Part shown: one piece after another, positions 16,399 to 25,150 of the stretch | How positions within the stretch are numbered: position 1 is the stretch's first letter | Layout of the letters: each line of letters opens with the position of its first letter | Origin: VXYL01 sp965203685 | Lineage (GTDB): Bacteria; Pseudomonadota; Gammaproteobacteria; Pseudomonadales; Azotimanducaceae | Assembly (NCBI GenBank): GCA_965203685.1 | Contig: OZ241908.1 | Location: forward strand, 4,898,001-4,962,000 | DNA: 64,000 nt | Direction of reading: 5' to 3' | The notes under the pieces: model-generated | The model's database searches: none | What the model saw: only the letters and a program-made list of their open reading frames with translations | Told to the model about the DNA's origin: nothing | Program-made: the position numbers and the translations under genes

Positions 16399-16443
16399 AG
16401 AGCCCTCAGCCCGGGGAGCGCGAGGGGCTTGCCCCTCGCATGA
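16399..16443 (+). repeat. dispersed GC-rich repeat, copy B1
   Basis: A full-length unit: GAGCCCTCAGC, a GGGGAGCG block, then the hairpin CGAGGGGC-TT-GCCCCTCG and CATGA. In tandem with copy B2; a third partial start (GAGAGCCCTCC) follows at about 16489. It lies in the 402-bp gap between pntAA and the third Uma2 gene. Confidence 0.75.
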
Positions 16444-16489
16444 AAGAGCCCTCAGCCGGGGTGCGCGAGGGGCTTGTCCCTCGCAAGAG
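16444..16489 (+). repeat. dispersed GC-rich repeat, copy B2
   Basis: Tandem copy of B1 with GAGCCCTCAGCCGGGGTGCG and hairpin CGAGGGGCTTGTCCCTCG, where one change leaves a G-T pair. The rest of the gap (16490-16732) shows no gene that I can support. Confidence 0.75.
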
Positions 16490-16732
16490 AGAGCCCTCCA
16501 TATCGCGCTTTCGGCACGCATGGACAATCTCTTACACAAAGCCGAGAGATCAGCCATCGCGGCGCTCTGCAACGCCTGCGCAACATGTGCCCGACCAAGC
16601 CATGTCGCAAGGTTCGCATGCCCGTTGCCACCCCAGTCGTCCACGCCGAGCGCAAGCTCGCTGTGGTACCGTCCCACTCCCGCTCGCATGGCAACGCAAG
16701 CCTTCCGACGCGGACCGAAACGGAGTATGCCG

Positions 16733-17518
16733 ATGGCCGAACCGTTCTTCCGTCGACCACAGTCCGACACTTCGGATCTGCCTGGCGAAGCAGACCTCCC
16801 CTACGAGGACGACGAGCCGTTGGCTGAGAGCGACTACCAGCTCGAGCCGCTCGACTACGCCTATAACGGCCTGTCAACCTGGTTCCTAGACCGAGAGGAC
16901 GTGGCCGTCCAAGCGGACATGTTCGTCCACTACCTGGTCGCTGGCGAGGACGGCAAGCGCGAGCGCAGGATGCTGGCACCGGACGTCTTCGTCATATTCG
17001 GCGTGCCGAAGCGGCAGCGGTTCTCCTACGTCGTGTGGGACGAGGGCAAGCCACCGGATTTCGTGCTCGAGATCCTCTCCGGGAGCACGTGGCGCCGCGA
17101 CACCGTGGACAAGAAAGCGATCTACGAAGCGATGGGTGTACGCGAGTACTGGCTCCTCGACCCCGTCGGCCCATTCCTCACGCCACCACTCATCGGCTAT
17201 CGGCTCAACAATGGGCATTACGCGAGGATCGGGGCATTGCCCGGTACGACCGCGACCTACATGAGCGATGTCCTGGGGCTGGAAATGCGGATCGACGACA
17301 CTTGGCGCTTCCGCATCCGAGATCCAGCCACCGGCATCGAACTGCGCTCGCACGGAGAATTGCAGCACGAGTTGACGGCAATGGAGGCCGCGCGGCAACG
17401 GGAGACGGATGTGCGGCAACGGGAGACGGATGCGAGACGGGCCGCCGAACAGCGCGCCGCCAACGCCGAGCGGCGCCTCGCGGAATTGGAAGAGCGGCTG
17501 CGGCGCGAATCCGGGTGA
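16733..17518 (+). CDS. Uma2-family (DUF820) putative endonuclease, third copy
   Basis: 261 residues, more distant from the tandem pair at 5-7 kb. Core motifs: APDVFVIFGVP, PPDFVLEILSGSTWRRDTVDKK, MGVREYWLLDPVG. It has the same kind of C-terminal coiled coil, here with a duplicated RQRETD unit. The start at 16733 is fixed by GGAG seven bases upstream; long upstream frames are non-coding. The stop overlaps the GTG of the following exported-protein gene (GTGA), so the two are probably co-translated. The Uma2 fold is a PD-(D/E)XK nuclease; cellular function is unknown. Confidence 0.85.
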   Translation: MAEPFFRRPQSDTSDLPGEADLPYEDDEPLAESDYQLEPLDYAYNGLSTWFLDREDVAVQADMFVHYLVAGEDGKRERRMLAPDVFVIFGVPKRQRFSYVVWDEGKPPDFVLEILSGSTWRRDTVDKKAIYEAMGVREYWLLDPVGPFLTPPLIGYRLNNGHYARIGALPGTTATYMSDVLGLEMRIDDTWRFRIRDPATGIELRSHGELQHELTAMEAARQRETDVRQRETDARRAAEQRAANAERRLAELEERLRRESG

Positions 17519-18453
17519 GCAAGTGGCGCGCCGGTCGCAATCGGCGCGCTAGCGCGCTCCTCGCCCTCGCGGGAACGGCGGCCGCGTCAGCGCTCGCTGA
17601 CACGTCAGCGTGCCATCCGTCGAGCGACCATGAGTTGGTCCAAGTCGCTCACACGGTCACTGCTCCGGCAACATCACGAACAGCACCCGTCTATCGCGTT
17701 GGCGTTGTGCAAACGCGGGTCCGGGCACGCATCTGGTCCCGAGAGGGCGGCTCGCTCGCTATCGCCCACGACTATCGCGCCCATCAGATCGAGGCGGGTG
17801 GCGGCGAGCCACAGACCAACGGACACCTCCACCGCCTGAGTCCTCGCTTTCGATTCACCGGCACTCGCTGGGCGGCGTCAGTGAGCCCGGTCGTCGCAAC
17901 ATCGTCGAACGTCGGTCGCCACCCCGGGGAAATCCATCGTGCATTGATCGACTGGCACGGTTCAGTGGCATACCGCGTCCGCCTCGGCACGCATGCCACC
18001 GGCTACGCGGGCGTCTGCCGCGACGACCGGTTCGGCCGCGTCCGCGTGAGTCCTCTGCTCGGTGTGGCGTGGGATCCGGGACACGCGGTACGGGGAACCG
18101 TGGGTTGGCCCGATTCCATGTTCGAGTGGGACGTCCATCCACGATTGCGGATCCGTGCGGACGTCAACCCCGTGGGCGGTCACTGGACCGTCTACGACAA
18201 CGACCTGGCACGCCGATCGACCTTCCAATACGCCGGTTGGCAGGCGCGTCTCGGCTTCCACTTTCGGCCAACCGCCGCTCACCGCGTGGCGGCCAGTGTC
18301 GGCCGCGCTGTCCGCCGTTCGTTTCGATTCCGTCTCGAGGACGGCAGCGCATTCTCAAGCGACTTTGCCGATGCAACGGTGATCGGCGTCGAGTGGCAGT
18401 GGCTCAAGCGCTCAGTTCAACACCATCGCCCACCCGGACCGCGCCGGCCTTGA
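17515..18453 (+). CDS. exported protein, possible outer-membrane beta-barrel
   Basis: 312 residues, family not recognised. The GTG at 17515 overlaps the Uma2 stop and gives a classical signal peptide: basic start, hydrophobic ALLALAGTAAASA core, cleavage after ALA. The mature part alternates short polar/hydrophobic strands with many Arg, Gly, Trp and Tyr (for example FRFTGTRWAASVSPVVAT, GVAWDPGHAVRGTVGWPDS), as in outer-membrane barrels. The last 50 bp overlap, in antisense, the end of the MOSC gene. Confidence 0.55.
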   Translation: MSKWRAGRNRRASALLALAGTAAASALADTSACHPSSDHELVQVAHTVTAPATSRTAPVYRVGVVQTRVRARIWSREGGSLAIAHDYRAHQIEAGGGEPQTNGHLHRLSPRFRFTGTRWAASVSPVVATSSNVGRHPGEIHRALIDWHGSVAYRVRLGTHATGYAGVCRDDRFGRVRVSPLLGVAWDPGHAVRGTVGWPDSMFEWDVHPRLRIRADVNPVGGHWTVYDNDLARRSTFQYAGWQARLGFHFRPTAAHRVAASVGRAVRRSFRFRLEDGSAFSSDFADATVIGVEWQWLKRSVQHHRPPGPRRP

Positions 18454-18844
18454 TCACCTGACAGGTCACGCCGCCCCGCCAGTCCGGTGCGAGCACCGAC
18501 GTGAGGCCGTCAGCCTGCTCGTCCATGCGCTGACAGGGATCGGTCTCGCCCGTGATAGCGAACGTCGCCTCGCCGATCGCAAGGGTCTTGCCAGCGCTGT
18601 TCGCCAAGTCCAGGCCCTCGATCAGGATGTTCGCGCGACGGGTGGTCCACGGGACCTCACGACCCAAGTCCCGACAAGCCGCGTCCCAGCTTTCCTGGCA
18701 TAGCACTGTGACTTGCCGGCCTTTCAGTCGCCCCCTGGCATCTCCCGCCACGCCGGCCTCCACGGTGATCGTGGCCTCCTCAATCAACTCCATGGGTGCC
18801 CGTGTCGCAGCGCGCCGCGCCAGCCCGCACACTCTTCCTGACAT
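18404..18844 (-). CDS. MOSC-domain protein
   Basis: 146 residues covering one MOSC domain (molybdenum-cofactor sulfurase C-terminal type). Seen: GVAGDARGRLKGRQVTVLCQESW, NILIEGLDL, and ETDPCQRMDE containing the conserved Cys that is thought to carry sulfur or bind the cofactor. Proteins of this size (YiiM/YuaD-like) handle N-hydroxylated compounds or cofactor sulfur. The start at 18844 has GGAGG five bases upstream. It overlaps the convergent exported-protein gene at its 3' end. Confidence 0.85.
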   Translation of the reverse strand: MSGRVCGLARRAATRAPMELIEEATITVEAGVAGDARGRLKGRQVTVLCQESWDAACRDLGREVPWTTRRANILIEGLDLANSAGKTLAIGEATFAITGETDPCQRMDEQADGLTSVLAPDWRGGVTCQVIKAGAVRVGDGVELSA

Positions 18845-19014
18845 GATCGCCTCCGACCGTCGGTTGCATTCCACGCTAGCGAGAATCACATGCGCTAGCA
18901 ACAAGCGCGTCGAACGAGGCCCCCCGAGGACCCAAGCCCAGGCCGGACAGCGACCGCGGACGGTCGCTCTCGTAGCTGCCGTATGATGGGTGTCCCGAAC
19001 TCGGAGCGAGCCCC

Positions 19015-19941
19015 ATGCGCAGCATTTATCTCGTGCTGGCGTTGGCCGCCACGGCGGCGCTAGCACAGGACGACGACTGGTACCCGTCCGAACACGGTGC
19101 CGACGACACGCTTGGCGCCATCAACCACCTGTCCGCGGAGAAGGTCGTGGAAGCCGCCAAGCTGGTCAAGACCGGCAAGACCTACCCACTCGGCGTCGTC
19201 ACAGGCTGGGAAACGCCCGCCTATCCGCCGCGGCACTACGCAATCACGGTGATTCAGCCCGGCCAGGACCTCGGTCCCACGATGGGCGCGAACCTAGCCA
19301 CGGGCAACGACGACCTGCTCTACACCTGGATGGGCATCGGCAGCCAGCTTGACGGTCTCGGGCACATGGGAATCAACCACGTCTACTACAACGGCCACAA
19401 GGCCACAGACTTCGTCACCACCAAGGGGCTGACAGCGCTCTCGATCGACAAGCTACCACCCATGGTTGGTCGCGGCGTTCTCCTCGACATGACGCGGCAT
19501 TATGGCGAGAACCCGCTGACGCCCGGAACAGCGTTCAACGAGGCGGAAATCAAAGCGCAAGCCGCCGCGCAGGGCGTGACCATCGGCCAGGGCGACATCG
19601 TCCTGTTCCACACCGGCTGGCTCAGCGTCGCCGACGACGGTCCGACCTTCATGGCAGGCGAACCCGGGCTCGGGCTCGGCGGCGCCAAGTACCTCGCAAG
19701 CCTCGATGTCGTCGCCGTCGGGGCGGACACCTGGGGCCTGGAAGCCGTTCCCGGCGAGGATCCCGACCTCGTCTTCCCGGTGCATCCCGAACTGCTCGCC
19801 AAGAACGGCATCTACATCCTGGAGAACATGAACGTGGCAGCACTTGCCGCGGACGAGGCCTGGGAGTTCCTGTTCGTCCTCGGCCAGCCACGCTTCGAAG
19901 GCGCGGTCCAGGCCGTGATCAACCCCGTGGCGATCCGCTAG
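19015..19941 (+). CDS. exported cyclase-family hydrolase (kynurenine formamidase-like fold)
   Basis: 308 residues with a signal peptide (MRSIYLVLALAATAALA) and a PF04199-type cyclase fold. The metal-site motif is the variant found in secreted members, GSQLDGLGHMG, rather than the HxGTHxD of formamidases; GRGVLLDM and GDIVLFHTGW also fit. It probably opens a ring or amide in the periplasm. GGAG stands eight bases before the start. First gene of an operon with a TRAP transporter (35 bp downstream), so it may generate the carboxylate that the transporter imports. Confidence 0.82.
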   Translation: MRSIYLVLALAATAALAQDDDWYPSEHGADDTLGAINHLSAEKVVEAAKLVKTGKTYPLGVVTGWETPAYPPRHYAITVIQPGQDLGPTMGANLATGNDDLLYTWMGIGSQLDGLGHMGINHVYYNGHKATDFVTTKGLTALSIDKLPPMVGRGVLLDMTRHYGENPLTPGTAFNEAEIKAQAAAQGVTIGQGDIVLFHTGWLSVADDGPTFMAGEPGLGLGGAKYLASLDVVAVGADTWGLEAVPGEDPDLVFPVHPELLAKNGIYILENMNVAALAADEAWEFLFVLGQPRFEGAVQAVINPVAIR

Positions 19942-19976
19942 CGGACAACGGACGAACCGATGGGGGGCAAAGACCC

Positions 19977-21119
19977 ATGACCAACAGGATGGCGCTGATC
20001 GCCGTGGTCGTCGCATTCCTGGTTGGCATGCTGGCAACCTTGGCGATCCGACCGCCCGGCGCGCAAACGGCGAACGTCGCCAACACCGAGGAGCGGGCGG
20101 TGGCAACGCTCCGCTGGCGGGTCCCCGTCGCCTTCGCGACCACGCTCGAGGTGCTCGGCGACAACGTTCGCTGGGTCACGGACGCCATCGACCGCGCATC
20201 GAACGGCGCGATGATCCTCGACCCCTTCGAGCCCGGCGAGATCGTGCCCGCCTTCAACATCGTCGACGCGGTCCGCGAAGGCAAGGTCCAGGCCGGCTAT
20301 ACCTGGCTCGGCTACGACCAGGGCAAGATCCCCGCCTCGCCGCTGCTCGGCGCGGTACCGTTCGGCATGGAGCCCTGGGAGTACACCGCGTGGTGGTACG
20401 AGTGGGGCGGTCGCGAACTCGGTCAAGATCTGTATGCGAAATACGGCGTCCATCCGGTACTTTGCGGCCTGATCGGTCCGGAGACCGCCGGCTGGTTCCG
20501 TACACCGATCGACGACCTAACCGACCTCGAGGGTCTAAAAATCCGCTTTGCCGGGCTCGGCGGACGGGTCATCGAACGGCTCGGTGCCTCGGTCACGATG
20601 CTGCCGGGCGGGGAGATCTTCCAAGCGCTCGAGAAGGGCGCCATCGACGCTACCGAGTTCTCGCTGCCGAACGTTGACGAGGCGCTGGGCTTCGACCGGA
20701 TCGCCAAGCTCAACTACTACCCCGGCTGGCACCAGACGTACACCGCCGCCCACCTGGTGGTGAACGATGCGGTGTGGCAGCGCCTCTCGGCCCGAGAACA
20801 GGCGGTCATCGACACGGCCTGCACCGCAGGTGTGACGCGCAACCTCGCCAAGTCGGAAGCCAAGCAGGGCCCGATCCTCGCCGGCTTCGCGAGCAAAGGC
20901 GTCACCGCGATCAGCCTGCCCGAGCCCATCCTGCGCGAACTCAACCGGGTGACCGACGAGGTCATGGCGGAGGAGGCCCGCCGGGACGAGGACTTCCGGG
21001 TGATCCACGCCTCGCAACTCGCCTTCCGCGAGCAGTACGCGTTGTGGAAACGGTTCGCCTACCTGCCGCGCGACTTCCATGCCCCCGAGGACGACGCGCC
21101 TTCGCAGGCACCCCGATAG
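19977..21119 (+). CDS. TRAP transporter substrate-binding protein (DctP, TakP-like)
   Basis: 380 residues beginning with an N-terminal hydrophobic anchor/signal (ALIAVVVAFLVGMLATLAI). The ligand-binding core shows LEGLKIRFAGLGGRVIERLG with the Arg that binds the substrate carboxylate, then LPGGEIFQALEKGAIDATE and LNYYPGWHQ, close to binding proteins for 2-oxo acids and related organic acids. It delivers its ligand to the DctQM pair encoded next. A GGGGGG Shine-Dalgarno precedes the ATG. The substrate is not known. Confidence 0.92.
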   Translation: MTNRMALIAVVVAFLVGMLATLAIRPPGAQTANVANTEERAVATLRWRVPVAFATTLEVLGDNVRWVTDAIDRASNGAMILDPFEPGEIVPAFNIVDAVREGKVQAGYTWLGYDQGKIPASPLLGAVPFGMEPWEYTAWWYEWGGRELGQDLYAKYGVHPVLCGLIGPETAGWFRTPIDDLTDLEGLKIRFAGLGGRVIERLGASVTMLPGGEIFQALEKGAIDATEFSLPNVDEALGFDRIAKLNYYPGWHQTYTAAHLVVNDAVWQRLSAREQAVIDTACTAGVTRNLAKSEAKQGPILAGFASKGVTAISLPEPILRELNRVTDEVMAEEARRDEDFRVIHASQLAFREQYALWKRFAYLPRDFHAPEDDAPSQAPR

Positions 21120-21141
21120 CGCCGCACGGGACGTAAGCGGC

Positions 21142-21666
21142 GTGGCGCAACTCGAACTACCCGACACCAACTTTTCGCGCGTCGTCGATCCGATCCTGGT
21201 TCGCATCGGCAACGCGGCGTCGTGGATCTGGGTCGTGCTGCTGGCCGTCATCGTCTGCAACGTGCTCTTGCGTTACGCCTTCGCCGAGGGGCGCATCGAG
21301 TTCGAGGAGATCCAGTGGCACCTCTACTCGGCGGGCTTCATGCTGGGCTTGAGCTACGCCTTGCAGGCCGACGCCCACGTCCGCGTCGATGTGCTGCACG
21401 AACGGTTCACGCCGGTCACGCGGGCCTGGATCGACTTGTACGGGCTCATCCTGTGCGTCCTGCCGTTCGTCGCCCTGATGCTGATCTACGGCGCGCCTTT
21501 CGTAGCGGACAGCTTCACCACCGGCGAGGTGTCGAGTTCCCCGGGCGGCTTGCCCTACCGGTGGGCGATCAAGTCCATGCTGCTCGTTGGCTTCGGCCTA
21601 CTCGGCGTGGCGGCGTTGTCGCGGTTGACGCGGATTTGGAAGTACCTGTTCTGGGCCAAGGACTGA
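21142..21666 (+). CDS. TRAP transporter small permease (DctQ)
   Basis: 174 residues with four predicted membrane segments: about 24-46, 60-80, 100-120 and 142-162. The motif EGRIEFEEIQWHLYSAGFMLGLSYALQADAHVRVD (given in part: EFEEIQWHL) is typical of DctQ. The GTG at 21142 is chosen because upstream sequence is the tail of dctP in another frame. It forms the membrane complex with DctM and couples sodium or proton flow to import. Confidence 0.9.
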   Translation: MAQLELPDTNFSRVVDPILVRIGNAASWIWVVLLAVIVCNVLLRYAFAEGRIEFEEIQWHLYSAGFMLGLSYALQADAHVRVDVLHERFTPVTRAWIDLYGLILCVLPFVALMLIYGAPFVADSFTTGEVSSSPGGLPYRWAIKSMLLVGFGLLGVAALSRLTRIWKYLFWAKD

Positions 21667-21675
21667 GGTAAGCCC

Positions 21676-23025
21676 ATGCCCGTCAACGAAATTCTCGCCC
21701 TCGTCATGTTCCTGGCCTTCATCGGCCTCGTCTTCACAGGCTTCCCGATCGCTTGGATCCTCGCCGGGCTCGCGGTGCTCTTCACGGCACTCGCCATCGT
21801 GTTCGAGGCGGACTTCGGCATCCCCATCGGCGTCGACTGGGCCTACACCTCGATCAGCGTCGAGCGCATCTGGAACGTGATGGAGAACTGGGTGATGGTC
21901 GCGCTGCCCATGTTCGTGTTCATGGGCCTCATGCTCGACCGCTCCGGCATCGCCAACCGGCTGATGACCAGCTTCGCCCGGTTGTTCGGCCGCGTCGGGG
22001 GCGGCATGGCGGTCACGATCACCCTGATCGGCGTCCTGCTCGCGGCCACCACGGGCATCATCGGCGCGTCCGTGGTCCTGCTCGCCCTGCTTGGACTGCC
22101 CGTCATGCTCCGCCAGGGCTACGACAAATCGCTCGCCGCCGGCACCGTCTGCGCGGTCGGCACGCTGGGCATCCTCATCCCTCCGAGCATCATGCTCGTT
22201 CTGATGGCGGACAGGATGGCCATGCCGGTGGGCGACCTGTTCCTAGGTGCCGTTTTCCCCGGGCTGGTGCTGTCCACGCTCTACGTGGTCTACCTGCTGG
22301 GCTACGGGGTCGTGAGACCTGCCGGCGCTCCACCGGCCGCGGACGTCGAGCCCCTCGACTGGCGGGCCGTCGCTGACCTCGCCATAGCCATCCTGCCGCC
22401 CGCGGGACTGATCCTCGTGGTCCTGGGAAGCATCTTCTTCGGCTTCGCAACGCCGACCGAAGCCGCCGGCGTCGGGGCCGCGGGCGCGCTCGCGCTCGCG
22501 GCCGCCAACAAGGCGCTCGACCGGCGTGTGCTCACCGAGGTCATTCGCGAGACTACCAAGACGACGGCCTTCATCTTCGGCATCCTGATCGGCGCCACGG
22601 CGTACTCGCTCGTGCTGCGCGGGCTCGGCGGCGACGAACTGATCGAGCGCACGCTGCTCGACCTGCCTTTCGGCCCCACCGGCATCGTGATCACCATCCT
22701 GCTGGTCACGTTCATCCTCGGGTTCTTCCTCGACTGGATCGAGCTGACGCTCATCATCCTGCCGCTGGTATCCCCGGTCGTCACGCATCTCGGCTTCGAC
22801 CCGGTCTGGTTCACGGTGCTGTTCGCCGTGTGCCTGCAAACGAGCTTCCTGACGCCGCCGGTCGGATTCGCAATCTTCTACTTAAAGGGCGTCGCACCGG
22901 CTGGTATCACCGCGCCGACGATCTACCGGGGCGTAATCCCCTTCATCCTATTGCAGCTTCTGGGGCTAGCGCTGATCTTCAACTGGGAAGCGCTCGTCAC
23001 GTGGCTACCCGCCCAAGCCTACTAA
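21676..23025 (+). CDS. TRAP transporter large permease (DctM)
   Basis: 449 residues, about twelve hydrophobic segments. Family landmarks: the N-terminal LAFIGLVFTGFPIAWILAG, VALPMFVFMGLMLDRSGIA, the re-entrant region GIIGASVVLLALLGLPVM, GTLGILIPPSIMLVL and LTPPVGFAIFYLKGVAP. GAGGT stands before the start, 9 nt after dctQ. It is the transport channel of the TRAP system. Confidence 0.95.
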   Translation: MPVNEILALVMFLAFIGLVFTGFPIAWILAGLAVLFTALAIVFEADFGIPIGVDWAYTSISVERIWNVMENWVMVALPMFVFMGLMLDRSGIANRLMTSFARLFGRVGGGMAVTITLIGVLLAATTGIIGASVVLLALLGLPVMLRQGYDKSLAAGTVCAVGTLGILIPPSIMLVLMADRMAMPVGDLFLGAVFPGLVLSTLYVVYLLGYGVVRPAGAPPAADVEPLDWRAVADLAIAILPPAGLILVVLGSIFFGFATPTEAAGVGAAGALALAAANKALDRRVLTEVIRETTKTTAFIFGILIGATAYSLVLRGLGGDELIERTLLDLPFGPTGIVITILLVTFILGFFLDWIELTLIILPLVSPVVTHLGFDPVWFTVLFAVCLQTSFLTPPVGFAIFYLKGVAPAGITAPTIYRGVIPFILLQLLGLALIFNWEALVTWLPAQAY

Positions 23026-23040
23026 GAGAGGGATCAACTC

Positions 23041-23817
23041 GTGCTCGTCCACACGTCCACTGCTCGCAACTACTCCGAGACCACGGAAAACCGCATTCAC
23101 AGCGACGACGTGGCCGCCGGATTCGGTTTCGCCGGCGCGCTCGTTCCGGGGGTTGCCGTCTTCGGCCACATGACCTATCCGCTTGTTGCGTCGCTCGGCG
23201 AGGATTGGCTCGGTCGGTACCAGGCGAACGTGAGGCTTCGCCTCCCCGCCTACGACGGCGACGAACTCGTCATCCGCCACACCACGAGCGGCGATCAGCA
23301 CACGGTGCTGTGCCATGCGCGTGACGTACTGCTCGCCGAGTTGCATACCAGTCCACGAGAACCGGCGGAAATCGCCCCGATTGCAGCAGGCACCGAGGTG
23401 TCCGAACGGCCCGAGATCGGTTGGCAGAACGTCTTCGTCGACGAACCGTTTCCCGCGTGGCATTGGACGCCGGATGCGATCGAGAACGCCGAATCCGCCG
23501 CCCAAGTCGACGACGACCACGCCTGCTACCGGTCCGGCGTCGTCCATCCGCACGCGATTCTCGGTACCGCGAACCGCACGTTCACCCGGCGCTACTTCCT
23601 GCCGGCCTGGCTACATGTCGGATCCGAGATCCGCTTCTACAAGCTGCTGCACGTCGGTGACACCGTCGAGGTGCGCACCGTGCCGACAGCCAAGTGGACG
23701 CGCAAGGGGCACGAGTTCGTGGATCTGCGCATCGTCTACCTCGTTGCCGGCGAAGTCGCGACCGAGATCGTCCACACCTCGATCTTCAAGATCGCGGATC
23801 GACGCACTACCGCGTAG
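23041..23817 (+). CDS. MaoC-like (hotdog-fold) protein
   Basis: 258 residues with two hotdog-like halves. The first contains SDDVAAGFGFAGALVPGVAVFGHMTYPL, the pattern of MaoC-type hydratases (x-D-x-x-A-x-x-x-G-[FY]-x-x-x-[LV]-x-x-G). The second begins about residue 175 (RRYFLPAWLHVGSEIRFY). Members hydrate enoyl-CoA or act as thioesterase-like proteins; the usual Asp/His hydratase pair is not obvious here. The GTG start lies 15 bp after dctM, preceded by GAGAGGG, so it belongs to the operon. Confidence 0.7.
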   Translation: MLVHTSTARNYSETTENRIHSDDVAAGFGFAGALVPGVAVFGHMTYPLVASLGEDWLGRYQANVRLRLPAYDGDELVIRHTTSGDQHTVLCHARDVLLAELHTSPREPAEIAPIAAGTEVSERPEIGWQNVFVDEPFPAWHWTPDAIENAESAAQVDDDHACYRSGVVHPHAILGTANRTFTRRYFLPAWLHVGSEIRFYKLLHVGDTVEVRTVPTAKWTRKGHEFVDLRIVYLVAGEVATEIVHTSIFKIADRRTTA

Positions 23818-23903
23818 GTCCATGACCGGAGTAGCGGTCGTGATCCGCCCTCTCGCGTCCCGGAACTGATAATGTCAGGCGTCCGACAACAACGGCACCC
23901 AGC

Positions 23904-25148
23904 ATGAAATTCGGTCTCTTCTACGAACTCCAGCTACCGAAACCCCGAGGCCAAGAACAGTGGGGGCCCGAGGACGAGCGGCGCATCTACCACGAGATGC
24001 TCGACCAGGTCGAACTCGCGGACAGCCTGGGCTTCGACTACGTTTTCGAGGTGGAGCACCACTTCCTCGAGGAGTACTCGCATTCGTCGGCACCGGAAAT
24101 GGTGATGGCCGCGCTCTCGCAGCGCACCAAGAACATCCGCCTTGGCCACGGGATCGTGCTGACGCCGCCGGGCTACAACCATCCGGCCCGAGTCGCCGAG
24201 CGCATCTCGGCCCTCGACATCCTCTCGGATGGTCGCGTCGAGTTCGGTTCCGGCGAGAGCGCATCGGAAATGGAGCTTGGCGGCTTCGGCGTCGAACGCG
24301 GACTCAAGAAGGCGATGTGGGAAGAATGCACCCGCGAGGTCGCCAACATGATGGTCCAGACGCCCTATCAAGGCTTCCAAGGCGAATTCTTCGACATGCC
24401 GCCGCGCAACGTCATCCCCAAGCCGCTGCAGGACCCGCATCCACCGCTGTGGGTCGCCGCGTCACGGCGCGAGACCACCATGCTGGCAGCGCGGTTCGGG
24501 ATGGGCAGTCTCGGTTTCGGATTCGAAACGCCCCATGAACTTGCCGAGCGGACCAACGAGTACTACCGGATCGTCCGCGAAGAGTGCTTCCCGATCGGCC
24601 ATGCCATTAACCCGGGGCTCGCCGTGCTGACGACGTTCATGATGGGCAAGACGGACGAGGAAGCGCTCGAGCGCAGCGCCAACGGTCCGGCCTTCTTCTC
24701 GCATTCGCTCGGCTACTACTACAACCCCGTGAGCGGCGGTAAACACCAGCCTGGCGAAAAGAACATCTACGACGACTTCCTGGCCCAGAACGAGCGCGAC
24801 AACACCATGTCGGCGCGCACCGGCTTCATCGCCGAGGACGAGATCCGCAAGGGCGAACCGCAGGACGAAGTGCAGCGCGCGCTGTACCGGGCCGCGCGCA
24901 GCGGCACCGCCGTCGGAACCGTCGACCGCGTGCGCGAAACCTTGAAAACCTACGAGGATAACCACCTCGACGTGATGATCTTCGTCGCCCAATGCGGCGA
25001 CCGCCAGCACGATCACATCATGGAGTCCATCGAGCTGTTCGGTCGCGAGGTGCTGCCGGAATTCAAGGAGCGGCACGAGTCCGAGCACGTCCAATGGCGT
25101 GCCGAGCAGTTGGCCGGCATCGACGTTCCCATCAACTCGAGTATTTGA
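23904..25148 (+). CDS. luciferase-like (LLM class) flavin-dependent oxidoreductase
   Basis: 414-residue bacterial-luciferase-like TIM barrel. Seen: MKFGLFYELQ, LGFDYVFEVEHHFLEEYSHS (the WxxEHH-type motif), LGHGIVLTPPGYNHPARVAER, DILSDGRVEFGSGESAS and PPLWVAASRRET. Such enzymes use reduced FMN (or F420) to oxygenate or reduce substrates, commonly in degradation of terpenoid, sulfonated or aromatic compounds. It follows the TRAP/MaoC genes and is followed 2 bp later by a small unknown gene. The substrate is unknown. Confidence 0.9.
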   Translation: MKFGLFYELQLPKPRGQEQWGPEDERRIYHEMLDQVELADSLGFDYVFEVEHHFLEEYSHSSAPEMVMAALSQRTKNIRLGHGIVLTPPGYNHPARVAERISALDILSDGRVEFGSGESASEMELGGFGVERGLKKAMWEECTREVANMMVQTPYQGFQGEFFDMPPRNVIPKPLQDPHPPLWVAASRRETTMLAARFGMGSLGFGFETPHELAERTNEYYRIVREECFPIGHAINPGLAVLTTFMMGKTDEEALERSANGPAFFSHSLGYYYNPVSGGKHQPGEKNIYDDFLAQNERDNTMSARTGFIAEDEIRKGEPQDEVQRALYRAARSGTAVGTVDRVRETLKTYEDNHLDVMIFVAQCGDRQHDHIMESIELFGREVLPEFKERHESEHVQWRAEQLAGIDVPINSSI

Positions 25149-25150
25149 CG

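Noticed and set aside
16490..16732. Coding extension in front of Uma2 copy 3
   Set aside because: An in-frame ATG exists at 16520, but the family N-terminus and the GGAG ribosome site place the start at 16733.
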